Below the pieces are notes generated by a model. The model was not told the DNA's origin. It was given only the letters and a program-made list of their open reading frames with translations, and did not search any database. From positions 5,980,501-6,044,500 of the forward strand of contig NZ_CP046703.1 in assembly GCF_009873495.1 (NCBI RefSeq): a stretch of DNA of 64,000 bases, in the 5' to 3' direction. The position numbers were made by a program, and so were the translations under genes. Each line of letters starts with the position of its first letter. Within the stretch, counting starts at the first letter, position 1. Source of the DNA: Nostoc sp. ATCC 53789 (GTDB lineage: Bacteria; Cyanobacteriota; Cyanobacteriia; Cyanobacteriales; Nostocaceae). Shown here piece by piece: positions 15,999-25,600 of the stretch.

Positions 15999-16376
15999 TC
16001 ACTTGAGTGAATCTAGTGGCTCACAAAAATTGTTTACGCCTTGTTTGAGGACATATATCAAAACTGGCGTTGCCAAAATCTTGGGAAATGTCGGCATTGC
16101 TTTTAGATGTTCCATCATCTTTTGAGGTGAAGTATTAAGCAAATCTTCCCGGTATTCTTGTTCGCAAATAACCACACGCCATTTTCTAGCCAAGGCATCT
16201 AACCACTCAGAATTTGCTCTTTCTGGTTGTTGTCCTGCTCTAATAGCTAGCGTCATCGCCGCATCTTCTAAATCTCCATCACAGTCTTCAATCAAATCCA
16301 GCGCTTCCATATCGCTAGGATCGTCAGCCAATTGAGAGCGAAACTGTGCAATTTCTTGAGATGTTACTTTAGTCAT
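15999..16376 (-). CDS. Conserved hypothetical protein
   Basis: A 125-aa soluble protein. The N-terminal half is acidic and helical (ALDLIEDCDGDLEDAAMTLAIRAG), rather like a short UBA-type or antitoxin-like helical bundle, and the C-terminal half contains a hydrophobic helix (FPKILATPVLIYVLKQGV). I do not recognise a named family, but composition and codon use look genuine. It could be a lineage-specific cyanobacterial protein. Confidence 0.65.
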   Translation of the reverse strand: MTKVTSQEIAQFRSQLADDPSDMEALDLIEDCDGDLEDAAMTLAIRAGQQPERANSEWLDALARKWRVVICEQEYREDLLNTSPQKMMEHLKAMPTFPKILATPVLIYVLKQGVNNFCEPLDSLK

Positions 16377-16581
16377 GAGTCTTTGACAAGGCTAGCGAGC
16401 GAACATTCAGTTATGCTACATCATTTCACAAAATTGCTGTTATGCGTTTTCGCGGCACTTTCAAAATTCAAAATCCTTGTGAGAAAGTTCAGTCAAGAAT
16501 TAGACTGTGCCATATTTAATTTTCATCTAGAGAGCGCTCATATTGCCCACCCCACAAAGACTAATATTTAATTAAGTTATG

Positions 16582-16727
16582 CAATTTAACGTGAGTTCGA
16601 CAAGTCTATTTGACCTCTCCCCCAGCCCCTCTCCGACACGGAGAGGGGAGTAAAAAGCTGAATTTTTCGTTGCTCCTCTCTTTCCGTTTCGGAGAGGGAG
16701 AGGTTCGTCGAACTCACGCCAATTTAA
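16582..16727. mobile_element. MITE-like element with 12-bp perfect terminal inverted repeats
   Basis: CGTGAGTTCGAC at 16590-16601 and its exact reverse complement at 16707-16718. Inside are further inverted blocks of CCTCTCC/GGAGAGG type (ACCTCTCCCCCAGCCCC and GGAGAGGGAGAGG). The word CAATTTAA flanks both sides (16582-16589 and 16720-16727), as expected of an 8-bp target-site duplication. Non-coding, about 130 bp, so it would need a transposase in trans. Confidence 0.65.
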
Positions 16728-16793
16728 ATCACTTTCAGATGATCGGTGGGAATTTTAGGCGTGTAGAGAGTTAAAATTCCGGTCTTTTTGACT

Positions 16794-16819
16794 AAAAAGC
16801 CTCATCTTTCAATGAGGCT
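16794..16819 (-). terminator. Intrinsic terminator of the hgdD transcript
   Basis: Perfect 8-bp stem AGCCTCAT/ATGAGGCT (16798-16805 and 16812-16819) with a 6-nt loop, followed on the minus strand by five U residues. It lies 37 bp after the hgdD stop codon. Confidence 0.85.
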
Positions 16820-16855
16820 TTCAGAATTTTTAATTGAGAGGTTAAGTCAGCAGTA

Positions 16856-19057
16856 TTAGCGTAGCGCTCTGAGGGTAACAGACCGTTGTAACTGAGCTAA
16901 AGCACGGTTGTAATCCAAAATTGCTGTGACTCGATTACCTTCAGCCCTTGTGAGGTCGTTTTCAGAGTTAATGACATCAGTTTGAGTCCCTACACCAGCT
17001 TGGAATCGCAAACGCGCTAAACGTAGAGCTTCTCTAGCTTGTTCTAAAGCGGTGTTAGAGGTTTGAACATTCTCCAAACTAGATTGCTGGGTAGAGTAGG
17101 CTTGTTCTACCTGAAAGCGAATTTGGTTGCGCTGTTCAGCAAATTGAGTTTCTGCGATCGCAATATTAACGCTAGACTGAGCTGCTCTTGCTCTTGCCGC
17201 TCCCCCATCATACAAATTGATGGTTGCTCTAACTCCCAATGAATAACCATCAGTAATGCTGACACTATCATCGAACTGATCTAGTAGGTTGTAACTGCCT
17301 ACCAAACTAACTTGAGGCCCCAGTTCTGCAAGAGCCTGTCTACGCTGTTGTTCGTTGATATTGCGTTGTGCCAACTGCTGTTGCAATTCTGGACGATTTT
17401 GATAAGCCAGCACAATACTTTGTTCTAGCGTTGGGTTCCAAAGACCAGCTAATTGTACAGGGTCGGCGGCACTGATATTTATTCCCTGCGGCAAACTTAT
17501 CCGAGTTGCTAATTGACGACGGGAAATTGCCTGCTGGGATCTAGCATTAGTCAAATCTTGTTGGGCATTTGCTAAATTCACCTGCGATCGCAACACATCG
17601 AACCGCGTACCAACCCCAGCTCGCTCTAAAGCTTCCGCATCACGCAAACTAGCCTCGGAGTTTTGCACAGCCGACTGAGCAATACGTACTTGTTCATCCG
17701 CCTGTTGCAGATTGTAGTAGTCAGTGGCAACATTCAAACGGATTGTCTCAGACTGAGTTTCTACAGCCAATTCATTGAAACGTACCTGTTCTTCAGCCGC
17801 TCTGATGCTAGCTTGCACTCTCCCAGAAGTGTAGATGTTATATGACAGCTGTGCTTGACCAGAAAAAGATGTACCAGCTTCATCTGGCGATGAGATACCC
17901 GTCTGTTGTTCTTGGAGTTTCGACGAGAGCTGACTACTGGCAGACTGACTACGAGTAATATCAGCGCTAATTCCTAGAGTTGGCAATAAAGCAGCTTGTG
18001 CCTCACGTAGAACCGCTCGATTCCGTTCTAGCTCCAAAATAGACACCTGTAAATCCCGATTGTTACGCCGTGCTAGCTCCAGAGCTTGTGCCAAAGTAAT
18101 CGGCTGATTTCCCTGAAGTCTCACTTCCTCCGGTTTTGTAGGAAACTGCAAGGGATTTGAGCTAGGAATCAAGTTATCGGGAACTTGCACCGGCCCTGAT
18201 GGCACAGGAGTTGTGGTTCTCGGCACAGTGGAAGGTTGTACTGAATCTCCTGGTGCAGGAGTTACGGTTCCTGGTACAGTGGGAACTTGTGTCGAATTTG
18301 CCGGAATTGAGGTATTATTCTGAGCAATGCGGCCAATAGCATTTTGTTGTAAACAGGTGTTTGAAGCCAGTAGCAAAGCTGCTGAGGAATTAGTCTTGCT
18401 TTTCCCTGATTCCTGTGGGCATCTTGTTGCTGACAACAGTTTTGCTGATTCTCCACCTGTAGCTGAAGTTTGTAAAAATGTTTGCAACTCAGTAACAGCA
18501 TTTTTCTTTTTAACCACTGGCTGCTGTGCAGCAGACAGGGGTAAAATTTTTCTTTGGACAGAAGAAGGTTTTGAAGTGTAGTTGGGAACTACTATGCTCT
18601 CTGATTTCTGCCCAGAAATGCTTGAGTTACTCTGTTTTTGGTTATTTTGAGCAGAACGGCTAACATCTAGCTGTTGGGAAGAATTAGAGGTAGGTGTCAA
18701 ACTGACAAATCTACCTTCATCTTTCTTAAGTACTTGTTTTATTGGCACAACAGTATTTCCAGCCGTAAATACTGGAATACTGTTATTACTTAAAGGCTTC
18801 ATACTAAGTTTAGTAAAACCAAAACCAGGTAGTAGGGTTGGAACACTAACATTTGCACCATGCGGCAATTGCGTATTCATCATATCCACAACCGAGCTTT
18901 GACCATAAGTAGAAGTCAAAACACTAGGAGAAGAAGCCAGCTGTACCCCAGTTAGTTTTACAGTACCAGCCCAAGCAGGCTGAGTTGTTAAAACCGCTGC
19001 CGTGACACCAGGCAAGAAGCTATAGAATAATTGCTGTCCTTTCACCGCATCCCTCAC
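16856..19057 (-). CDS. hgdD: TolC-type outer membrane efflux protein (HgdD)
   Basis: Outer membrane channel of type I secretion and efflux systems, 733 aa. Start is a GTG at 19057; a signal peptide appears to end at AWA (residue 30). Residues about 31-60 (TVKLTGVQL) resemble the start of an AMIN-like segment, followed by a long Ser/Thr/Pro-rich linker with TVPGT/TTPVPSG repeats. From about residue 318 there are two OEP repeats (ITLAQALELARRNNRDLQVS; TLEQSIVLAYQNRPEL). In Anabaena PCC 7120 the TolC gene behind kaiC is hgdD, needed to export heterocyst envelope glycolipids; the same kaiABC-TolC order here supports that name. Confidence 0.9.
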   Translation of the reverse strand: MRDAVKGQQLFYSFLPGVTAAVLTTQPAWAGTVKLTGVQLASSPSVLTSTYGQSSVVDMMNTQLPHGANVSVPTLLPGFGFTKLSMKPLSNNSIPVFTAGNTVVPIKQVLKKDEGRFVSLTPTSNSSQQLDVSRSAQNNQKQSNSSISGQKSESIVVPNYTSKPSSVQRKILPLSAAQQPVVKKKNAVTELQTFLQTSATGGESAKLLSATRCPQESGKSKTNSSAALLLASNTCLQQNAIGRIAQNNTSIPANSTQVPTVPGTVTPAPGDSVQPSTVPRTTTPVPSGPVQVPDNLIPSSNPLQFPTKPEEVRLQGNQPITLAQALELARRNNRDLQVSILELERNRAVLREAQAALLPTLGISADITRSQSASSQLSSKLQEQQTGISSPDEAGTSFSGQAQLSYNIYTSGRVQASIRAAEEQVRFNELAVETQSETIRLNVATDYYNLQQADEQVRIAQSAVQNSEASLRDAEALERAGVGTRFDVLRSQVNLANAQQDLTNARSQQAISRRQLATRISLPQGINISAADPVQLAGLWNPTLEQSIVLAYQNRPELQQQLAQRNINEQQRRQALAELGPQVSLVGSYNLLDQFDDSVSITDGYSLGVRATINLYDGGAARARAAQSSVNIAIAETQFAEQRNQIRFQVEQAYSTQQSSLENVQTSNTALEQAREALRLARLRFQAGVGTQTDVINSENDLTRAEGNRVTAILDYNRALAQLQRSVTLRALR

Positions 19058-19148
19058 ACGAAAATCAATCTAGCGGCAGAAAACCTTTCTTCACCACAGA
19101 ATATAGCACGATACTAAATTTAGGAAAGAATATACTACGATACTAAAT

Positions 19149-20711
19149 TTAGGGTTCGGAACTCTGTTTGTCTTCAAAACGTCTAACAATGCGAGAAAGT
19201 TCCGCCTTTTCATCGATACTAACGCGAGTAGGAGCACCGCTGATAATCCGTTCGTAGTTTCTGAAAGAATCTTTAATATCGGGCCCGTCAGCAGTGATAT
19301 TATACTCGCGAATGCCCTTATCATGCCAAGATCCGCGCATTTTAAATACGTTAATTGCCCGCGACATTTCTCCACGAATTTCTACGTACTGTAACATTAG
19401 AATTGTATCGGTAATCGTAGATATATGAGAGTCAGTAATCGAATGCGCTCCTAAAAATTGGTCAGTTGTGTTGGTAAAGAAACCAGTAATTTCTTCTTGT
19501 TTAGCATAACCCGTTACACCAATTACAAACTGCCTAAATGCATTATTGCTCACTCCTCTAGCTAATGCTGATAATGAATCAATGGCAATCCGAGCTGGTT
19601 TAAAGACAGCAATTTCTGATTTAATAATTTGTAAATGGTCTTCTAAACCAGTTGATTCAGGATAGGTACAAATTATTTTTAGTAAACCTTGCTCTTCTAA
19701 TTCTTCAAAATCAATTCCCCAAGAAGAAGCATTACGAGATAGTTGGGCGCGTGATTCTTCGTAAGCAAATAATATTGCCTGTTCTCCATTCAGGCAGCCA
19801 TCTTGAATAAACTTACTTACTAACAAGGTTTTACCAGTACCTGTGGCTCCTGTTGCCAAAATAATAGAATCTTTAAAGAAACCACCACCGCACATTTCAT
19901 CTAAGGTTTTAACACCAGAAGATACCCTGATATTAGATGAACGCTGAGTTAAACGCATTGCTCCTAGTGGGAAAATGTTAACTCCTTCATTAGTAATTGT
20001 GAAGGGATACTCACCTTTCATGTGAGTTGTACCGCGCAATTTGAGAATTTCAACTGTGCGACGGCGGCGTTCTCCTTCTAAAACGTTGCGAACAATTACT
20101 ACATTATCAGAAACAAATTCTTCCACTCCAAAAGAAGCAACGGGGCCATATTCTTCACTGCGTTCAGTGGTAATTACAGTGGTGACACTCAGTATTTTGA
20201 GACGTGCTACCAAGCGAAAAATCTCGCGTCGTACTACTCCCATCGCTTCATACTGCTGAAATACTGCTGTCATTGAGTCAATTGAAACTCGTTTAGCTTT
20301 GTATTTGCGAATGGCATATTGCAAGCGTTCAATAAGTGCAGAAAGATCAAAATTACCAACGATATCTTGACCTTCTGGATCGGGAGATGCATCAAGAATA
20401 AATAACTTGCCTTCTTCGATTAGGCGGGGTAAATTCCAACCAAAAACATGGGCGTTTTTAATAATATCGCTGGGTGATTCTTCAAAAGTAACAAATACAC
20501 CTGCTTCATCGAAATAGGTAATACCGTTATACAGAAACTGAAGAGATAATAAAGTTTTACCTGTACCTGAAGTACCACTGACCAAGGTAGTTCTACCAAT
20601 TGGTAAACCACCATGACTAATATCGTCAAACCCTTCAATCATCGTGCGAATTTTTTCTACACCCCCATTTTTTGGTGTCTTCTTGGGTTCTACTTGCTCG
20701 TTTTGACTCAT
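19149..20711 (-). CDS. kaiC: Circadian clock ATPase/kinase KaiC
   Basis: KaiC, 520 aa, with two RecA-like halves. Walker A motifs are GTSGTGKT (residues 46-53, CI) and GATGTGKT (near residue 290, CII). The catalytic Glu pair is seen in FVTFEES and FAYEES. The autophosphorylation site is in SHISTITDT, where the adjacent Ser-Thr correspond to S431/T432 of Synechococcus elongatus, and the KaiA/KaiB-interacting C-terminal region (FRNYERIISGAPTRVS) is intact. An additional ~15 C-terminal residues (ELSRIVRRFEDKQSS) extend beyond the KaiA-binding loop. It lies 261 bp behind kaiB and is probably cotranscribed. Confidence 0.97.
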   Translation of the reverse strand: MSQNEQVEPKKTPKNGGVEKIRTMIEGFDDISHGGLPIGRTTLVSGTSGTGKTLLSLQFLYNGITYFDEAGVFVTFEESPSDIIKNAHVFGWNLPRLIEEGKLFILDASPDPEGQDIVGNFDLSALIERLQYAIRKYKAKRVSIDSMTAVFQQYEAMGVVRREIFRLVARLKILSVTTVITTERSEEYGPVASFGVEEFVSDNVVIVRNVLEGERRRRTVEILKLRGTTHMKGEYPFTITNEGVNIFPLGAMRLTQRSSNIRVSSGVKTLDEMCGGGFFKDSIILATGATGTGKTLLVSKFIQDGCLNGEQAILFAYEESRAQLSRNASSWGIDFEELEEQGLLKIICTYPESTGLEDHLQIIKSEIAVFKPARIAIDSLSALARGVSNNAFRQFVIGVTGYAKQEEITGFFTNTTDQFLGAHSITDSHISTITDTILMLQYVEIRGEMSRAINVFKMRGSWHDKGIREYNITADGPDIKDSFRNYERIISGAPTRVSIDEKAELSRIVRRFEDKQSSEP

Positions 20712-20972
20712 TGCTTGATAATAAAAGGGTATTAAAAACTGTTGTTTTATTAGTAAAATTTGTACTCAATTTTTCCAGACTAATTATAAACTAAATGTTA
20801 AGCAAGTAGGGTGTGTTAGGTAACAATCTGACAAAAAAATAGCAAAAATAAATATTTTGCTGTAATGCTCTAGGATAAAGGGTAGTAAAGCTATCTGAAC
20901 TAGAGCAATATAATGGCTACCCTACATAGTTAAAATTTACTTTATAAACGCGATCTTGTATCATTAATTATT

Positions 20973-21287
20973 TTACTCTTCAAAATCTGCTTCACTCAGT
21001 TCTTCATAAAGCAAATCTAGTCCAATCAATACTCTTTCTCGATCTGAGAGATCGCCAATAATTTTGCGAACGGGTGGAGGCAAAATTTTGGATAATGTTG
21101 GCGTTGCCAATATTTTATCTTCTTCTGCTAGTTGTGGGCTTTTTAATACATCGATCACTTTTAAAGCATAAACACCTTCAAACTCCTGTTCTAAAATATT
21201 TTTGAGAGTTTTCAATGCCCGAACTGAATTAGGGGTGTTCCCGGCTACGTAAAGCTTGAGAACGTAGGTTTTTTTGGCTTTAATCAT
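20973..21287 (-). CDS. kaiB: Circadian clock protein KaiB
   Basis: KaiB, 104 aa, thioredoxin-like fold-switching partner of KaiC. YVLKLYVAGNTPNSVRALKT and ALKVIDVLKSPQLAEEDKIL are the hallmark blocks, with TPTLSKILPPPVRKIIGDLSD following. In the oscillator it binds phosphorylated KaiC, sequesters KaiA and allows dephosphorylation. It is 109 bp after kaiA and 261 bp before kaiC on the same strand; the longer second gap may hold a kaiC-specific promoter or leader. Confidence 0.97.
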   Translation of the reverse strand: MIKAKKTYVLKLYVAGNTPNSVRALKTLKNILEQEFEGVYALKVIDVLKSPQLAEEDKILATPTLSKILPPPVRKIIGDLSDRERVLIGLDLLYEELSEADFEE

Positions 21288-21395
21288 ATATTTACAGGCT
21301 AGTTACGATAGTAGAAAGACAAGATGTGTTCGCACGTTGGTAATAACTAACAGTGTTAGCTTGTTCTAAGTTAATTATTAATAAATAAACTTATT

Positions 21396-21977
21396 TTATT
21401 TAGGAATCGAACTCCTATAGACTTCACACAAGTGAGCCAATATATCTATCAACGTCAGGCGGTAATCAAGTAAGGTTTCATTACTTCTTCCTTCTAATTT
21501 TAGCTGGATAGAAAATTCTTCAATTACCTCCATGTGAATTTCGATGATTTGGGGCACAGGAATATTAGCATAAAATATAGTATTGATAAATTTATCAATT
21601 TTTTCTTTGAGTGTTTTGTCTGTGGTAAAATAATTTAAAAGTATTAGACTGTAATCTGATTTAAGCTGTCTTAATAATCTTTGCCTTTCGGCTGGATTCA
21701 TCTCGTTAAAATGCTGTTGGCTTTTTTGCATCTGGCTGGCAAATACATAGACGTACTTGCTAGTGTATGCCTTACTTAGGTTTTGTTGCGGCCAATTTGG
21801 TAAATAGTTGATTGTTGCAGAGGTCGTTGCAGTAACAGGTAAATAGCAAAATTGGGCGATAATCCCATCAATAAATTTCCATACCCAAGCAATCCAATCT
21901 TTTTGCTTGACTAAGTAAACTAGATTATTTAAACATTTGTTAACATCAGGTCGCAGAATCAATATTGGTAATAACAT
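21396..21977 (-). CDS. kaiA: Circadian clock protein KaiA, short form
   Basis: KaiA, 193 aa, against about 284 in Synechococcus. The C-terminal KaiC-stimulating domain is complete from about residue 93 (MNPAERQRLLRQLKSDY through PQIIEIHMEVIEEFSIQL and LLDYRLTLIDILAHLCE). The N-terminal 92 residues do not look like the pseudoreceiver of long KaiA; an internal ATG at Met93 (21701) would give a 101-aa protein, matching the ~102-aa KaiA reported from Anabaena PCC 7120. I keep the long start because the frame is open with an ATG, but the internal start is a serious alternative. Confidence 0.93.
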   Translation of the reverse strand: MLLPILILRPDVNKCLNNLVYLVKQKDWIAWVWKFIDGIIAQFCYLPVTATTSATINYLPNWPQQNLSKAYTSKYVYVFASQMQKSQQHFNEMNPAERQRLLRQLKSDYSLILLNYFTTDKTLKEKIDKFINTIFYANIPVPQIIEIHMEVIEEFSIQLKLEGRSNETLLDYRLTLIDILAHLCEVYRSSIPK

Positions 21978-22649
21978 TTACTCTTTAATCTATCTCCTTG
22001 ATCGCCTTGACCAAGAAACGTGAGCTGATAAGTTTGGCTAACGCTTCTAGGGAAATACTTCTTGATGTGCAGTAAACTGGCGACTTTACCCCAAAATAAT
22101 GCTCTGTGTTCACAAATACTGCAAGAAGGCAATTCTTGCTGGAGGGGGAAAGTAAGAAAGCTTATGCACTAAACTTAAACTTTTTAGTTTTTTCAACTGG
22201 ATATTTATTTATGCCTGCTTGTGCTAGCAACTCAAAAGCTTAATTCAGCGACTAAGTGTTAAGACTTAGTAAATTTTTGATGATGAGGTATTTGTCGCCA
22301 TAAACAGACACACTACCTAATTTATTGTTTGCGTATCTGTATTTATGTATATAAATAGATATATTTTTTAATTTTTCTCCTTGATAAGATACTTAAACGA
22401 ACTTAAAGGATTGTCCGATTCTAAATCATTATAATTCCTCAAGGTTCTAAAGCGAATCTTTGGGGCCATAATTGTTGTAGCCGTCACTATCGATCGGGAG
22501 TTTAAATACCAGTAAGACGCTGGGGAGGCTAGTTGCTATAAATCAGAAACGTCGCCTCTTGGAAAAATGCACTCGTCCACAAGCAAGTGTCCGTGAGGGG
22601 AAATCCCGTTGTTTTATTTAATGGCGTTGAAATAACCAGAGTTGCTTAT
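21978..22649. other. Divergent promoter region between kaiA and the adjacent kinase
   Basis: About 670 bp with no supported gene. AT-rich with long oligo-T tracts near 22360. It should contain promoters for the kaiABC cluster (minus) and for the large kinase (plus). An AAGGAG sequence lies 16 bp before the long kaiA start. A GTG at 22587 is in frame with the kinase, but lies in the region that looks like leader. Confidence 0.5.
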
Positions 22650-25600
22650 ATGAGTCTTCTTAGAGGATATGGCTTCAGGCGAAAAGACCATCAACAGTTG
22701 GCAGATGGAGATGCCGGAGGTTCCCACAGGAAGAATGACCCCCAAAGCCCTATGTTAATGCTAGATTACCCGCTTTCTGACTTTCAGGCAACCGTAGCTA
22801 GCTGCCTCCAAACATCTTCTTTGGCAGTGGTGCTGGAGATTTTTGAGCAAGAGCAGTGCGATCGCTTGGTAGTAGTGAATCAGCAGCAATGCCCCGTTGG
22901 ATTGCTGTATTCTGCCCGTTTAATCCAAAAATTATTAGCACATAGTGACAATAAAAATCTAAATTTACATCAACCACTCTCTACATGGGGTCAAGGTCTC
23001 ATTGAGCCAATACAGACAATATCAGCTTCTGAGCGTGTAGAGCAATTAACCTTGCACTTGGGTTATCCACAAGCCGAAAAACACCAGAACTTAGATTGGG
23101 CGCTGATTGACTCTGATGGTCGATATTTGGGTCTGCTGGATAGTTCCCGCCTGTTGCGATCGCTGGCTAAGGAACGCATGGTTGGTTTACAAAGCTCAGG
23201 CATCCAGAGGTCGCGCCATGAGCATGATGCTGATGTACAGCCGCCAAATAAAGCAAAATCATTGGGGCACCAGCCACTGATACTGTTACTGGAAAGATTG
23301 CCTTGGCCTTTAATGTTGCAAACGTCTACTGGCGAAGTGTTAGCCCGAAATCCCGCCTGGTGGCAACAATTAGGAGCCTTAAAAGATCCAGAAGGAGTTA
23401 GGCGACAAGTGGAAGCAATACTTGTCCCTAAGCCCTCCGAAAAATCTGAATATGTCACCCAACGAGCAATCAAGGTTCATCCCAATGGCAGGGAGAATGA
23501 ATATGGTGGTGAAGAGGAACTGACTCAGCAAGAAGCATCACCAGATGCTGTATACAGTCGCTGCTATTTGGATAGTCAAGTGGGTACTTGTACCTGTGTT
23601 GTGGAAGTGCAAAATGGTCAGGAGCGAATCTGGCAGTTTGCCAAAATTCCCTTAGATAGTCCTGAGTTTAAAGTCATGAGTGCTGAGTCAGAGGTTTTAC
23701 TCAGCAATGATTTGTGGTTAGTTTTAGCTACTGATGTAACTGAACAGCAGCAGCTTTGCAAAGAGTTAGCTGCAAAAAATGCCGATTTAATTCAACTAAA
23801 TCGGTTGAAGGACGAGTTTTTAGCTTGTATTAGTCATGAACTCAAAACTCCCCTAACTGCCGTTTTAGGATTATCGCGTTTGCTGGTGGATCAGCAGTTG
23901 GGAGAACTTAACGAGCGTCAAGCCCGTTATGCGGGACTAATCCATCAAAGTGGCCGCCACCTGATGAGTGTGGTTAATGACATTTTAGATTTGACCCGAA
24001 TGGAAACGGGACAAATGGATTTGACGCTGACACCAGTAAAAATTAGTGCTGTGTGCGATCGCGCCCTATCGGAAGCCAAAGCCATCCACACTCAAACTAC
24101 TAAAACAACATCCCAACCTCAAGAAAATGCCCGTTCATCTGCTCCCCAATTCTGCCTTTCCATTGAACTAGGCTTAGATGAAATGGTGGCAGATGAGTTG
24201 CGCTTGCGCCAGATGCTAGTACACCTACTTTCCAACGCCTTTAAATTCACTGAAATATCCGGCGAAATTGGGCTGCGGGTAAGTCGTTGGGAAGGATGGA
24301 TTGCCTTTACAATTTGGGATACAGGTATTGGCATTCCAGAACACCAGCAACACCTAATTTTTCAAAAATTCCAACAACTAGAAAATCCCCTCACCCGCCA
24401 ATTTGAAGGCACTGGTTTGGGGCTAGTATTAACTCGGGCCTTAGCTCGGCTCCACGGAGGAGATGTCAGCTTCTTGTCTCGTGAAGGCAAAGGTAGCCAG
24501 TTTACACTACTTCTGCCGCCCAGTCCCCCGAAAACAGGCTTTTCGGAGCCAGATATGGTAATCAGAGCAGACGAGAAGACACGACACCAACAGACACGGG
24601 AAAACACCGCAGCCACTCGTCAGCAGATCGTTACGCCTACACAGCATCATCCTGCGAGTTCCCAACGGTTGGTCTTAGTAGTCGAGGCAGTAGCCAGATA
24701 TATTGAAGACTTGACCGAAAAACTCAAATCTTTAGGATATCGGGTAGTAATTGCGCGATCAGGGACAGAAGCAGTCGAAAAAGCTCGGCGCTTGCAACCA
24801 ATAGCGATATTTTTGAATCCGTTGCTACCCTTGCTGTCAGGCTGGGATGTGTTGACTTTACTAAAATCTGACACCGCAACCCGTCATATATCTGTAATAG
24901 TTACCGCAACGGGGGCCGAAAAGGACAAAGCATTTGCTAACCGAGCCGATGGTTTCTTAAGTTTGCCAGTGGAGCATCAGGTATTGGCACCAGTTCTCGA
25001 AAAATTATGTGCTGCCCAAGTAGCTCCGCAGGTAGGGTTGGAAAATAGCGCCATTATCCCACCTAAAACCCCACTACGAATTCTCAGGTTGGTGAATCCC
25101 CAGTTGGAATCGGTCAATCCTCACCCTTCACTTCGAGAACATCGGGTGATTGAAGTAGATGATTTAGATCAAGCAGAACTTTTGGCACGGGTATGGCAAT
25201 TTGATGTTATTTTGCTAGATGTCGAAAGTACCACCGCCCAAATTTATCTGCAACAACTAATCCAGCACCCACGTTTGGCGGCTCTACCATTGGTTACTTG
25301 CGATGTTGCAACTACCTTAGTGGCTTCTAAAGTACCAGGGTTATCTGTATATCCTTACTTAACACCATTTAGCAAAGACAACGGTAGTCGCATCGAAAAA
25401 ACAGATGCCTTACTATCAGTACTACAAATTGCTTCTGGTATTTGCTGCCCTCCTAACATCTTGGTTGTGGATTTGACAATGCTGCGTGATTTTCCACAGG
25501 TAAGACGTAAGCCAGCTAAGGGTTATCGGACAGCAAAAAATTGCTCAATTAGTAGTGAAACTGCTGAAAGGGGGTCTGAGTGGTTCCAAGCTTTAATTCA

